Origin: Bordetella parapertussis
GTDB taxonomy: Bacteria; Pseudomonadota; Gammaproteobacteria; Burkholderiales; Burkholderiaceae_D
NCBI GenBank assembly: GCA_945866125.1
Contig: CAMBFZ010000008.1
Coordinates: 62,001-126,000 of the forward strand
DNA length: 64,000 bases
Reading direction: 5' to 3'
Every line of letters begins with the position of its first letter. The stretch's first letter is position 1. Below, piece by piece: positions 54,636 to 63,644 of the stretch. A program made the position numbers and the translations under genes. Below the pieces are notes generated by a model. The model was given only the letters and a program-made list of their open reading frames with translations, had not been told where the DNA came from and made no database searches.

Positions 54636-57600
54636 CAGTATTCGAACCAGACGTTATCAGGGCTCAACCACTCTGCCAGCTTGTTGCGCAAGCTGTCGTC
54701 GGCGCGCACCCGCCACGCGTCAGAGAGCCGGATCTCGCTCAAGGCGCCGTTTTTCATGTATTGAACAACGATAGGGCAAGAGCCATCGCTTTGCTGGAAG
54801 GGCTGGATCACGGCACGCAATTTGGCCGCATCGGCCTGGCCATTCATCGACAGCCGCAGGGCTTTGACAAAACTGGCTCGCGTAGTCGCAATGTCCATCA
54901 CCCGTTCGGCTGTGATGCGCAAGCCACCTGAGAAACGGTCTTCGGAAATTTTGCCATGCACGGCTAAAAACTCATCTTCCTTAAACAATGCACGGTGCGC
55001 ATCAAAGACTTCGTTATAGACAGTGACGTCGACGGTGGCAGTGGCATCATCAAGGGTAACGATGACCATGCGACCACGCTGGGTCATTTGCGTGCGCACG
55101 CCAGAGATGATGCCGGCAATCAGCTTGGGTTCGCGCGAGGCAATCAAGTCAGCTAGTCGGGTGCGGGCAAAGCGCCGTGCTTCTTCAGCATAGGCATCAA
55201 ACAAATGGCCGGAGAGATAAAAGCCGAGCGCGGCTTTTTCTTCGGTGAGTTTTTGTTTATCGCTCCAGGGAGCGACGTTGACATAGGCCGGCGGCGTGTC
55301 GAGATCACTGTCGTCGCCACCGAAGAGGCTGACCTGGTTCGCCGAGGCTTCCGCCTGTTCTGCACATTCCATCGCGAAGCTGACGGTGGCCAACAAGATG
55401 CCGCGATCCATGCCAAAGCAATCAAAGGCGCCCGCTCGCACCAGGCTTTCGATGGTGCGGCGATTGATTTGCCGCTTGTCGACGCGCTTGACGAAATCAA
55501 ACAAATCCGTAAATGGCTTGCCCTGACGCGCCGCGACGATGGCTTCGATGGCATTCTGGCCGCTGCCTTTGACCGCACCCAATCCATAACGAATGCGGTC
55601 GGGTGCTTTGCCCGGTTCACCGACCGGGGTGAAGCGATACATCGAGAGATTAATGTCAGGCGGTAGTAGCGTGAGCCCGCAAATGTCTTGCGCGTCTTCG
55701 ACCAGAATTTTGATCTTGTCGGTGTCATCCATGGCCAGCGACAAGTTGGCTGCCATAAATGCCGCAGGATGATGGGCCTTCAGATACGCGGTGTGGTAAG
55801 ACAGTAGTGCATAGGCAGCCGCATGGGATTTGTTAAAACCATAGCCGGCGAATTTTTCCATCAGATCGAAAATTTCGTCTGCCTTGGATTCGGTCAGGCC
55901 ATTTTTTTCTGCGCCCGTGCGGAAAATCTGGCGCTGCTCGGCCATCTCTTCGGCTTTTTTCTTGCCCATCGCACGCCGCAGCAAATCAGCCCCACCAAGG
56001 GAGTAGCCGCCGATGACCTGTGCCATCTGCATCACCTGCTCCTGATAGACCATGATGCCGTAGGTCTCGGACAAAATACCCTCGGTGCGCGGATCGGGAT
56101 AATCGAAACGCTCGCCGTGCTTGCGGCGACAGAAATCTGGAATCAGATCCATCGGGCCGGGTCGGTATAACGCTACCAGCGCAATGATGTCTTCAAAACG
56201 ATCCGGCCGCGCGTCTTTGAGCATGCCCTGCATGCCGCGGCTTTCTAGCTGAAACACGGCCACAGTCTTGGCCTGCGTTAGTAACTGGAAGGTTGCACGG
56301 TCATTTAATGGCAGGGCATCGAGACTGAAGTCTGCCAGTGAAGGCTCAAGTTGTTTGATCGAGCGAACCGCCCGATCAAGAATGGTCAGGGTGGTCAGTC
56401 CAAGAAAGTCAAACTTAACCAGGCCGACGGCTTCGACGTCGTCTTTGTCGTATTGCGAGACCACACCAGAATCGTTGCCTTGCGTGTAGAGCGGACAAAA
56501 ATCTGTGAGCTTGCCCGGCGCAATCAGCACGCCACCAGCGTGCATGCCAACGTTGCGGGCGATGCCTTCGACCTGTTGCGCCAAATCGAGTAATTGCCGC
56601 ACTTCTTCTTCATTTTGCTGGCGCTCGGCCAACAAGGGCTCTTCGACAATGGCATCGGCAATGGTAACGAGCTTGCCGGGCTTGAAGGGAATCAGCTTGG
56701 AGATACCATCGCAAAAATTATAGCCAAAATCCAGTACCCGCCCCACATCGCGTACGGCGCCTTTGGCCGCCATGGTGCCGAAGGTGGCAATTTGCGAGAC
56801 CGCTTCTTTGCCGTAGCGGTCTTTGACATATTGAATGACGCGGTCGCGCCCTTCCTGACAAAAGTCGATATCGAAGTCGGGCATCGAGACACGTTCGGGA
56901 TTTAAAAACCGCTCGAAGAGCAAGTTATACGCAAGCGGATCGAGATCGGTAATCGACAGAGAATACGCCACCAGTGAACCGGCACCTGATCCGCGTCCCG
57001 GACCGACTGGCACGCCATTGTTTTTAGCCCATTGTATGAAGTCGGCGACGATCAGAAAGTAGCCCGGAAAACCCATCTTGATGATGGTGTCGGTTTCAAA
57101 CTGTAGCCGCGACGCATAGCGCTCGCGTTGCGCTTCACGTTGACTCTCATCCGGATACAGTTGCAGCAGGCGCTGCTCAAGCCCAGCTTGCGCTTGCGCG
57201 GTGAGTAACTGCCCAATCGTCATGCCTTCCGGCGTGGGAAAATCCGGCAGCCGCGGCTTACCAAGCTCGAGCACGAGATTGCACCGCTGCGCAATCAGCA
57301 CGCTATTAGCCAGCGCCGCCGGCATGTCGGCAAACAGCGACGCCATCTCGCTTTGATTTTTAAAATACTGCTCGGGCGTGAAACGTTTGACGCGACGCGT
57401 ATTAGCCAGCATCTCGCCTTCCGCGATACAGGTGCGGGCTTCGTGCGCGGTAAATTCTTTTTTCTCGAGAAACTGCACCGGATGAGTGGCCACTACCGGT
57501 AGCTGTAAGCGGGCAGCGAGCTGCGTTAATTCACGTAGCAGGCTTTCGGTAGCAGGATTGCCGCCACGCTGCACCTCAATATAAAAATGGCCGGGGAAAA

Positions 57601-58099
57601 TCGCCGCCCAGCGGCGGGCGCAACGCTCCGCCAAGGCAGCATTACCATTTTCTAGGGCGCAGCCAATATCACCCAAATGAAAACCGGACAGCGCAATGAG
57701 ACCCTGTTTGATCGTCAGATTTTCAAGCCATTCAATGCGCAGCTCCGCGCGACCACGATGCAGATTGCTTAGCCAGGCTTGCGAAATGAGCTCGCATAAT
57801 TGTAAATAGCCGTCCGCATTTTTGGCTAATAGCAGCAACCGAAATGGTTTGTCGCGGTCGTCATCGTTCGTGATCCAGACATCACAACCAATGACGGGCT
57901 TGATACCTTTGCTGCGAGCAGCTTTATAAAATTTGACCATGCCAAACAGATTGGCCAAATCGGTGATGGCCAGCGCCGGCTGGCTGTCAGCCGCCGCTGC
58001 CTCAACGACGTCATCAATACGCACGAGTCCATCAGCGATCGAAAATTCCGAATGCAAGCGTAAATGGATAAATTGGGGACTGCGTTGCGGTGCGTTCAT
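54635..58099 (-). CDS. dnaE: DNA polymerase III alpha subunit
   Basis: DnaE (1154 residues) is the replicative polymerase catalytic subunit. The N-terminal PHP domain begins with FIHLRLHSEFSIADGLV; the C-family polymerase centre has PDFDIDFCQEGRD with the metal-binding aspartates; an OB domain with VRTQMTQRGRMVIVTLDD follows near residue 1000. It is the first gene of a minus-strand unit with msbA and the AhpD-like gene, using overlaps. Confidence 0.97.
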   Translation of the reverse strand: MNAPQRSPQFIHLRLHSEFSIADGLVRIDDVVEAAAADSQPALAITDLANLFGMVKFYKAARSKGIKPVIGCDVWITNDDDRDKPFRLLLLAKNADGYLQLCELISQAWLSNLHRGRAELRIEWLENLTIKQGLIALSGFHLGDIGCALENGNAALAERCARRWAAIFPGHFYIEVQRGGNPATESLLRELTQLAARLQLPVVATHPVQFLEKKEFTAHEARTCIAEGEMLANTRRVKRFTPEQYFKNQSEMASLFADMPAALANSVLIAQRCNLVLELGKPRLPDFPTPEGMTIGQLLTAQAQAGLEQRLLQLYPDESQREAQRERYASRLQFETDTIIKMGFPGYFLIVADFIQWAKNNGVPVGPGRGSGAGSLVAYSLSITDLDPLAYNLLFERFLNPERVSMPDFDIDFCQEGRDRVIQYVKDRYGKEAVSQIATFGTMAAKGAVRDVGRVLDFGYNFCDGISKLIPFKPGKLVTIADAIVEEPLLAERQQNEEEVRQLLDLAQQVEGIARNVGMHAGGVLIAPGKLTDFCPLYTQGNDSGVVSQYDKDDVEAVGLVKFDFLGLTTLTILDRAVRSIKQLEPSLADFSLDALPLNDRATFQLLTQAKTVAVFQLESRGMQGMLKDARPDRFEDIIALVALYRPGPMDLIPDFCRRKHGERFDYPDPRTEGILSETYGIMVYQEQVMQMAQVIGGYSLGGADLLRRAMGKKKAEEMAEQRQIFRTGAEKNGLTESKADEIFDLMEKFAGYGFNKSHAAAYALLSYHTAYLKAHHPAAFMAANLSLAMDDTDKIKILVEDAQDICGLTLLPPDINLSMYRFTPVGEPGKAPDRIRYGLGAVKGSGQNAIEAIVAARQGKPFTDLFDFVKRVDKRQINRRTIESLVRAGAFDCFGMDRGILLATVSFAMECAEQAEASANQVSLFGGDDSDLDTPPAYVNVAPWSDKQKLTEEKAALGFYLSGHLFDAYAEEARRFARTRLADLIASREPKLIAGIISGVRTQMTQRGRMVIVTLDDATATVDVTVYNEVFDAHRALFKEDEFLAVHGKISEDRFSGGLRITAERVMDIATTRASFVKALRLSMNGQADAAKLRAVIQPFQQSDGSCPIVVQYMKNGALSEIRLSDAWRVRADDSLRNKLAEWLSPDNVWFEY

Positions 58100-58174
58100 G
58101 CCCGTATTTTACCCGCTGGGAACGCCACCCACGCAGTAGTTTCAGGGACTGTGCCGAATGGCTGGGACGGCGCT

Positions 58175-58180
58175 TATAAT
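58175..58180 (+). promoter_or_regulatory. -10 box of trhO
   Basis: A perfect TATAAT lies about 45 bases before the trhO start. No convincing -35 box is present, so it may be a weak or activator-dependent promoter. Confidence 0.45.
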
Positions 58181-58225
58181 GGTACTTATTTCGTTCATTT
58201 CACGCTAATTTTCATGCTAGCCACC

Positions 58226-59080
58226 ATGTCGTCCGCATCTCATTTTGTCAATATCGCCGCTTACAAATTTGTTACGTTTAGCGACACACTGGAGCGACGC
58301 GCCGACTTTCAGGCCATCTGCAAAGAGCTCGACCTGAAAGGCACCATTTTGCTCACGCCGGAAGGGATCAATCTGTTTTTGGCCGGCACCCGCTCGGGTA
58401 TCGACAGCTTTCTTGTCTGGCTGCGGCGCGATGCGCGCTTTGCCGATATGGAAGTCAAAGAGAGCTTTTCGGATGAGCAGCCCTTCAAGCGCATGCTGGT
58501 CAAAATCAAGCGCGAAATCATCACAATGAAGCTTCCGCTGATTCAACCCGAGCTTGGCCGCGCGCCGATTGTCAAACCAGCCGATCTCAAGCGCTGGCTT
58601 GATCAGGGCCATGATGATGCGGGCAAGCCGGTGGTGATGCTGGAAACACGTAATGCGTTTGAAGTCGATGTTGGCACCTTTGAAAACACGATTGACTATC
58701 GGATCGAAAAATTCAGTGATTTCCCTGATGTGATTGCCGCGCACAAGGCCGAGCTGGCCGGTAAAACTGTGGTGACTTTTTGTACCGGCGGCATTCGCTG
58801 CGAAAAAGCAGCCATCCATATGAAAAATGTGGGCTTCGATAGCGTCTACCAACTTGATGGCGGCATTCTCAAATATTTCGAAGTCGCCGGGGGTGCGCAT
58901 TACCAGGGCGACTGCTTTGTGTTTGATCGTCGCACCGCATTGAATCCGCAACTCGAACCGACGCCGACCGCGCAATGCTTTGCGTGCCGTGCCGTGGTTA
59001 CGCCGCGTGAACAAATCTCGCCTTTATTTGTAGAGGGCGTCTCTTGTCCGCACTGCGCGCAGGAGATGGTGGCTGCATAA
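58226..59080 (+). CDS. trhO: tRNA uridine-34 hydroxylase (rhodanese-like, TrhO/YceA)
   Basis: TrhO (284 residues) makes 5-hydroxyuridine at tRNA position 34, an oxygen-dependent reaction that helps decoding. The N-terminal domain has LKGTILLTPEGIN; the rhodanese domain has the cysteine loop FCTGGIRCEKAA. The C-terminal cysteines CFACRAV and CPHC could bind metal. I start at ATG 58226; ATG 58214 is also possible. A 10-bp tandem repeat begins over the stop codon. Confidence 0.9.
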   Translation: MSSASHFVNIAAYKFVTFSDTLERRADFQAICKELDLKGTILLTPEGINLFLAGTRSGIDSFLVWLRRDARFADMEVKESFSDEQPFKRMLVKIKREIITMKLPLIQPELGRAPIVKPADLKRWLDQGHDDAGKPVVMLETRNAFEVDVGTFENTIDYRIEKFSDFPDVIAAHKAELAGKTVVTFCTGGIRCEKAAIHMKNVGFDSVYQLDGGILKYFEVAGGAHYQGDCFVFDRRTALNPQLEPTPTAQCFACRAVVTPREQISPLFVEGVSCPHCAQEMVAA

Positions 59081-59110
59081 GGCTACATAAGGCTACATAA
59101 GGCTGCATTA
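59071..59110. repeat. 10-bp tandem repeat over the trhO stop codon
   Basis: Four head-to-tail copies of GGCTRCATAA (the last ending ATTA) run from the last codons of trhO into the gap before gluQRS, followed by a partial fifth copy. The first copy provides the GCA-TAA stop. Because 10 is not a multiple of three, copy-number changes would not extend the protein; the first TAA is fixed. Possible slippage or recent duplication. Confidence 0.85.
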
Positions 59111-59172
59111 GGCTGCGCTGCCGCACCACCTGATTCCGCCCCCTCGGAGACTCACCCACCAAGCCCACACTC

Positions 59173-60042
59173 ATGCGCTACACAGGCCGCTTCGCGCCCT
59201 CCCCCACAGGCTTATTGCATGCTGGATCCTTACGCGCCGCCTTGGCCAGTTATCTCGACGCCCGAGCGCATGACGGCCGCTGGCTGTTACGCATTGAAGA
59301 CCTGGACGAAACCCGCAACGTAGCCGGTGCCGCGCAGCACATCATTGATACGCTGGCTGCTTTAGGCATGGTGTCTGATGGCGCCATCATCTGGCAAAGC
59401 CAACGCAAGGCGTTCTACCAAAATGCTTTTGAAAAACTAGGCTCCCAGACCTATCCCTGTGCGTGCAGCCGAAAAGAAATCGCCGACTCACAGATTGGAC
59501 TTGCTAGTGATGGCGCAGCCATTTATCCGGGTACTTGCCGTGCAGGACTGGCTGCCGGTCGCGTGGCGCGAGCGTGGCGATGTCGCGTACCCGATGTCGG
59601 CGATGCAGGCGGTATCGTGTCCTTTGAGGATCGCTGGCAAGGCAAGATTACCGAAGAACTCGCACGTGCAACGGGCGATTTCGTTTTAAAACGCGCCGAT
59701 GGTTTTTGGGCTTACCAGTTAGCCGTGGTGGTCGACGATGCATGGCAAGGTGTGACCGATGTGGTGCGTGGTGCCGATTTGCTGGACTCAACAGGACGCC
59801 AAATCTTGTTGCAGCAAAAGCTGGGGCACCCAGCTCTGCGCTATCTGCATGTGCCGGTATTGCGCAACGCTGCCGGAGAAAAATTATCGAAGCAAACGGG
59901 TGCGCTAGCGCTAGACATGAGTCGACCCTTGAAGACCTTGCAGTCAGCCGCAGCGGGCCTGGAGTTAGCACTTGATCCGGCAGACTCGCTGCCGGCATTT
60001 TGGACACACGCTGTGCGCGCGTGGGCACAGCGTTTTTGTTGA
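59173..60042 (+). CDS. gluQRS: Glutamyl-Q tRNA(Asp) synthetase
   Basis: GluQ-RS (289 residues) is a truncated glutamyl-tRNA synthetase paralogue that attaches glutamate to the queuosine base in the anticodon of tRNA(Asp). It has the N-terminal RFAPSPTGLLHAGS (HIGH-like), a zinc site from CAC and YPGTC, and the KLSKQT motif that replaces KMSKS. There is no anticodon-binding domain, as expected. Another tRNA-modification gene (trhO) precedes it. Confidence 0.95.
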   Translation: MRYTGRFAPSPTGLLHAGSLRAALASYLDARAHDGRWLLRIEDLDETRNVAGAAQHIIDTLAALGMVSDGAIIWQSQRKAFYQNAFEKLGSQTYPCACSRKEIADSQIGLASDGAAIYPGTCRAGLAAGRVARAWRCRVPDVGDAGGIVSFEDRWQGKITEELARATGDFVLKRADGFWAYQLAVVVDDAWQGVTDVVRGADLLDSTGRQILLQQKLGHPALRYLHVPVLRNAAGEKLSKQTGALALDMSRPLKTLQSAAAGLELALDPADSLPAFWTHAVRAWAQRFC

Positions 60043-60066
60043 GTCTGGCCGCAAGGCCGTGGACAT

Positions 60067-61566
60067 TTAGCGCTTGGGAACCCCGCCTAGCAATGCGGCG
60101 CGTTTTTGTGGCTGCGCTGCCTTGCCTGACTTGTCCGGCTCAGGTGGGGCAACCGGCGCAGCAGATACCGCAGCCTCATAAGGCTTCAAAAACCAGGGAT
60201 CGATTTTTTCTTTGCGTAGTGGTGGTCCGCTGTAACTGCGGTTGCGCGACGATGCTGCGTCACGGGTACGCGACTCACTGGCACGTTCAGCGCCACGCTC
60301 GCCCCCACGTTCGCTACCCCGCTCAGGCCCGCGTTCAGCGACACGCTCAGTGCGCCGAGCCGCCGGTACAAAACCTTCCAGCTCAGCCGGTACCAGTTTT
60401 TGCTTGATCAGTTTTTCGATATCAAGCAACAAGCGCGCATCTTTGTCTGAAAACAGCGAGATCGCATCACCCGAGGCGCCCGCACGACCGGTGCGGCCGA
60501 TCCGGTGCACGTAGTCTTCGGCGTTATACGGCAAGTCATAATTGATCACGCAAGGCAGGTCAGAAATATCCAGACCGCGCGCCGCGACATCGGTGGCCAC
60601 CAGCACGTCGACACTACCGTTTTTAAACGCTTCAAGCGCGGCCATGCGTTCGTTTTGGGTTTTGTCGCCATGAATCGCAGAGGCCTTGACGCCCTGCTTC
60701 TCGAGCTCACGCGCCAAACGCGATGCACCGATTTTGGTATTGGAAAAGACCAGCACTTGCTTGAGATCACGCCCGCGAATCAAGTGCGCAACGACATCGC
60801 GCTTGGCTTCTTCGTCGACTTTGTAGACGACCTGGGTGACTTTGTCGGCGGTGGCATTGCTGCGCGCGACCTCGATCAAGACCGGACTTTGGAGAAAGGT
60901 CGCCGCCAGTTTTTTGATCTCCGGCGAGAAGGTCGCCGAGAACATCAGGTTTTGACGTTTTTTTGGTAGCAAATTAATAATGCGCTGCAAATCCGGGAGA
61001 AAGCCCATGTCAAGCATGCGGTCGGCTTCGTCCATCACGAATATCTCGGTCTGCGACAGATTGACCGTTTTTTGCTGCACATGATCCAGCAGACGACCCG
61101 GCGTCGCGATGACGATCTCAACCCCACCGCGCAAGGCCGTCGTTTGCGGCGTCATGTCCACGCCGCCAAAGACCACGGTTGCCCGCAAAGGCGTGTGGCG
61201 GGAATAGGCTTTTACATTTTCGGCAACCTGGTCCGCGAGCTCGCGCGTGGGCGTGAGGATCAGCGCCCGCACCGGATGCCGCGCAGGCGAAGCACTGCTA
61301 TTGGCCTGCGCCAGCAGCAGCTGAATAATCGGCAACGAAAAACCGGCTGTTTTGCCCGTACCAGTCTGCGCCGCGCCCATCACATCGCGGCCTTGCAGCA
61401 CGATCGGGATGGCTTGCGCCTGAATCGGCGTTGGATGAACGTAACCCTGATCCGTCAATGCCTGCAAAATGGCCGGCGCCAGACCAAATTGGTCAAAACG
61501 CGGGGGCGCAGCCTCGGCTTGGCCGGGATCGATTTCGGGGGAGTGGATATCAGACATTCTGTGCAT
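60067..61566 (-). CDS. rhlE: DEAD-box RNA helicase (RhlE-like) with Arg/Gly/Glu-rich tail
   Basis: A 499-residue ATP-dependent RNA helicase with all core motifs: the Q-motif region, AQTGTGKTAGF (Walker A), PTRELA, VMDEADRMLDMGF, FSATFS and HRIGRTGRAG. RhlE-type proteins assist ribosome assembly and RNA decay. After the core, a repetitive tail of ERGxERG units (VAERGPERGSERGGERG) and a basic end follow, typical of RhlE tails for RNA binding. A second start, ATG 61557, is possible. A TATACT -10 box (61587-61582) lies just upstream. Confidence 0.9.
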   Translation of the reverse strand: MHRMSDIHSPEIDPGQAEAAPPRFDQFGLAPAILQALTDQGYVHPTPIQAQAIPIVLQGRDVMGAAQTGTGKTAGFSLPIIQLLLAQANSSASPARHPVRALILTPTRELADQVAENVKAYSRHTPLRATVVFGGVDMTPQTTALRGGVEIVIATPGRLLDHVQQKTVNLSQTEIFVMDEADRMLDMGFLPDLQRIINLLPKKRQNLMFSATFSPEIKKLAATFLQSPVLIEVARSNATADKVTQVVYKVDEEAKRDVVAHLIRGRDLKQVLVFSNTKIGASRLARELEKQGVKASAIHGDKTQNERMAALEAFKNGSVDVLVATDVAARGLDISDLPCVINYDLPYNAEDYVHRIGRTGRAGASGDAISLFSDKDARLLLDIEKLIKQKLVPAELEGFVPAARRTERVAERGPERGSERGGERGAERASESRTRDAASSRNRSYSGPPLRKEKIDPWFLKPYEAAVSAAPVAPPEPDKSGKAAQPQKRAALLGGVPKR

Positions 61567-61627
61567 TTACTTTAACGCGTAAGTATAGCACTCGGCTTGA
61601 TCGGTCAGCAGCGAAAAAAGGCACTGC

Positions 61628-62602
61628 TCACAATAGCGTTGCAGCCACCCAGGCGTAGGCCGGAATACCTATTACTAAGTTAAACGGAAATGTCAGCGCC
61701 AAGGACATCCCGATATACAACGAGGGGTTTGCTTCGGGAATAGAAAAACGGATCGCTGCGGGGACAGCAATATACGAAGCGCTTGCAGCGAGCACCATCA
61801 AAAGCGTTGCATCACCTTGATTCAACCCGCACATCTTGGCCAGAATAAAAGCCAGCGACGCGTGGATCAGCGGACTGAGTAATGCGTACAGCAAAATAAG
61901 CGGCGACATCCCTTTGAGACCCGCGGCATGGCGTGCTGCCAACAAACCCATATCCAATAAAAAAAATGCCAGCATTCCTTTGAATAAATCGATTGAAAAG
62001 ACTTGCATACTCGATTTTCCAGCCTCGCCCGTTAGCATGCCGATAGCCAGCGCACCGAGCAAAAGTAATTGCGCCCCGTCAGTTACGGACTCATGCAATA
62101 GCTTTCCGACTGACGCCGGCGGCTTGACGGCACGCTTTCCGGCTTCCAAATCAAGCGACTGCCTCGTACGATTTGCCAGCAACACCGCTAGGATGATTGC
62201 TGGTGACTCCATCAAGGCCATCGCTGCGGTCATATGCCCTCCAAATCCGATGGAGCGGATCTCTAGAAAATGCGTAGCCTTAATGAAGGTCACCGCGCTC
62301 ACCGAGCCATAGGTTGCTGCAATCGCGGCTGCGTCAAACCCATTTACTACGCTACGGAGCAACCAATAAGAAAGCAATGGAATAACGACGGCCAAAAATA
62401 CGGCGCAGCTCAAACTCGTTGCCACATCGCCCGTCAAACCTGATTTTGCCAACGCGAAGCCGCCCTTAAGCCCGAGGGCCATAAGCAAATATAAAGAGAG
62501 AAAACGTGATATCTGGGGTGGTATCTCGAGATTGGATTTCAAAGCACCTGCGATGAGTCCAATGAGGAAAAACAAGATGGCTGGGTCGAGTAAAGTTTGC
62601 AT
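61628..62602 (-). CDS. Sodium-dependent bicarbonate transporter family permease (SbtA-like)
   Basis: A 324-residue membrane protein of the SbtA family, with about ten helices in two repeats (MQTLLDPAILFFLIGLIAG near the start; FVxxDMG-like FFLLDMGLLAARH in the middle). In cyanobacteria SbtA imports bicarbonate with sodium. Homologues in proteobacteria are poorly studied, so the substrate is inferred. It is divergent from a LysR gene in a 90-base gap, suggesting control by that regulator. Confidence 0.85.
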   Translation of the reverse strand: MQTLLDPAILFFLIGLIAGALKSNLEIPPQISRFLSLYLLMALGLKGGFALAKSGLTGDVATSLSCAVFLAVVIPLLSYWLLRSVVNGFDAAAIAATYGSVSAVTFIKATHFLEIRSIGFGGHMTAAMALMESPAIILAVLLANRTRQSLDLEAGKRAVKPPASVGKLLHESVTDGAQLLLLGALAIGMLTGEAGKSSMQVFSIDLFKGMLAFFLLDMGLLAARHAAGLKGMSPLILLYALLSPLIHASLAFILAKMCGLNQGDATLLMVLAASASYIAVPAAIRFSIPEANPSLYIGMSLALTFPFNLVIGIPAYAWVAATLL

Positions 62603-62663
62603 GGTCTTAGGTATTTAATTTTCGACCATCCTATCGAATCAAATTAATAAAGTAAAATCAATA

Positions 62664-62677
62664 GTTACTCGAATAAC
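62664..62677. promoter_or_regulatory. Candidate LysR operator between sbtA-like and LysR genes
   Basis: The near-palindrome GTTACTCGAATAAC, symmetric at 6 of 7 positions, lies 16 bases before the LysR start and about 60 bases from the sbtA-like start. The whole gap is AT-rich. It would be a natural autoregulatory and target site, which is an inference. Confidence 0.45.
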
Positions 62678-62692
62678 CATCGATAAAATACT

Positions 62693-63607
62693 ATGCGTAT
62701 CAGCTTCCGCCAACTCAGCGTTTTTCTTACTTTGGTTGAGCTAAAAAGCATCAGTGCGACTGCTAGAGCCCGCCATGTAAGTCAGCCTACGATATCGATG
62801 CAAATGAAAGAATTGACCGAGACCATCGGCCTGCCGCTATATGAGCAAATCGGCAAGCAGCTCTATCTGACTGCCGCGGGCGAGGCGCTGGCCGAGACTG
62901 CCAGAACAATGTCGGATGACTGGGTAAGACTGCAGCAAAAAATAGACGAGATGAAGGGTTACAAAAAAGGTCGTTTGCGCATTGCTATTACAAGTACTGC
63001 AAAATATTTTGTGCCACGTCTTTTGGGTAGTTTTTGTAAGGCCTATCCAGACATTGAATTGTCGCTTGAAGTCCTAAACCGCAATGGCGTTGTACAGCGC
63101 CTGCGTGAGAATGCTGACGATCTTTACATCATGTCACGGCCACCCAAAGATATCGCGCTGAAACAATATGCGTTTCTTGATAATCCCTTGGTCCTGATTG
63201 CACCTCTTTCACATAGGTTGGCAAACAAGCGCAGCCAGTCACTGAAAGCTGTCGAACACGATGCCTTTATTTTGCGGGAACACGGATCGGGCACGCGTCT
63301 GGCCTGCGATGACCATTTCAAGGAACATGTTTTTAGTCCCCATATACGCATGGAAGTCGGCAGCAGTGAGACCATCAAGCAAGCAGTGGCGAGCGGACTC
63401 GGTGTAGGCATCGTGTCGCGTCACGCGCTAGCATCAGTGCCAGAAAAAGAGGGGCTGACCATACTACGTATCAAAAACTTTCCGATACATGCAAACTGGT
63501 GGGTGCTTTATCCGGAAGGTAAGCGATTGTCCCCAATCGCTACCGAGTTTATGGCGCATCTTGATACGGCAGTGCGTGACTTACGCGTGCCAATTGGCGC
63601 TATGTAG
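62693..63607 (+). CDS. LysR-family regulator, CbbR/CmpR-like
   Basis: A 304-residue LysR protein: an N-terminal helix-turn-helix (SISATARARHVSQPTISMQM) and an effector domain with the pattern of the CbbR/CmpR branch (SETIKQAVASGLGVGIVSRHAL). That branch controls carbon-fixation and bicarbonate-uptake genes. The divergent sbtA-like gene makes a CO2/bicarbonate response likely, though this is inferred. Confidence 0.93.
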   Translation: MRISFRQLSVFLTLVELKSISATARARHVSQPTISMQMKELTETIGLPLYEQIGKQLYLTAAGEALAETARTMSDDWVRLQQKIDEMKGYKKGRLRIAITSTAKYFVPRLLGSFCKAYPDIELSLEVLNRNGVVQRLRENADDLYIMSRPPKDIALKQYAFLDNPLVLIAPLSHRLANKRSQSLKAVEHDAFILREHGSGTRLACDDHFKEHVFSPHIRMEVGSSETIKQAVASGLGVGIVSRHALASVPEKEGLTILRIKNFPIHANWWVLYPEGKRLSPIATEFMAHLDTAVRDLRVPIGAM

Positions 63608-63615
63608 ACATCAAC

Positions 63616-63635
63616 AAAGCGGAGGTAGCGCTTTT
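63616..63635. terminator. Small terminator between convergent genes
   Basis: A 6-bp stem AAAGCG / CGCTTT with a GAGGTAG loop and a four-base T run lies nine bases after the LysR stop. It is short, so confidence is moderate. Confidence 0.4.
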
Positions 63636-63644
63636 GAATAAACC

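Noticed and set aside
58064..58225. Upstream extension of trhO
   Set aside because: It overlaps the start of dnaE on the other strand and covers the TATAAT box; the sequence does not resemble the family.
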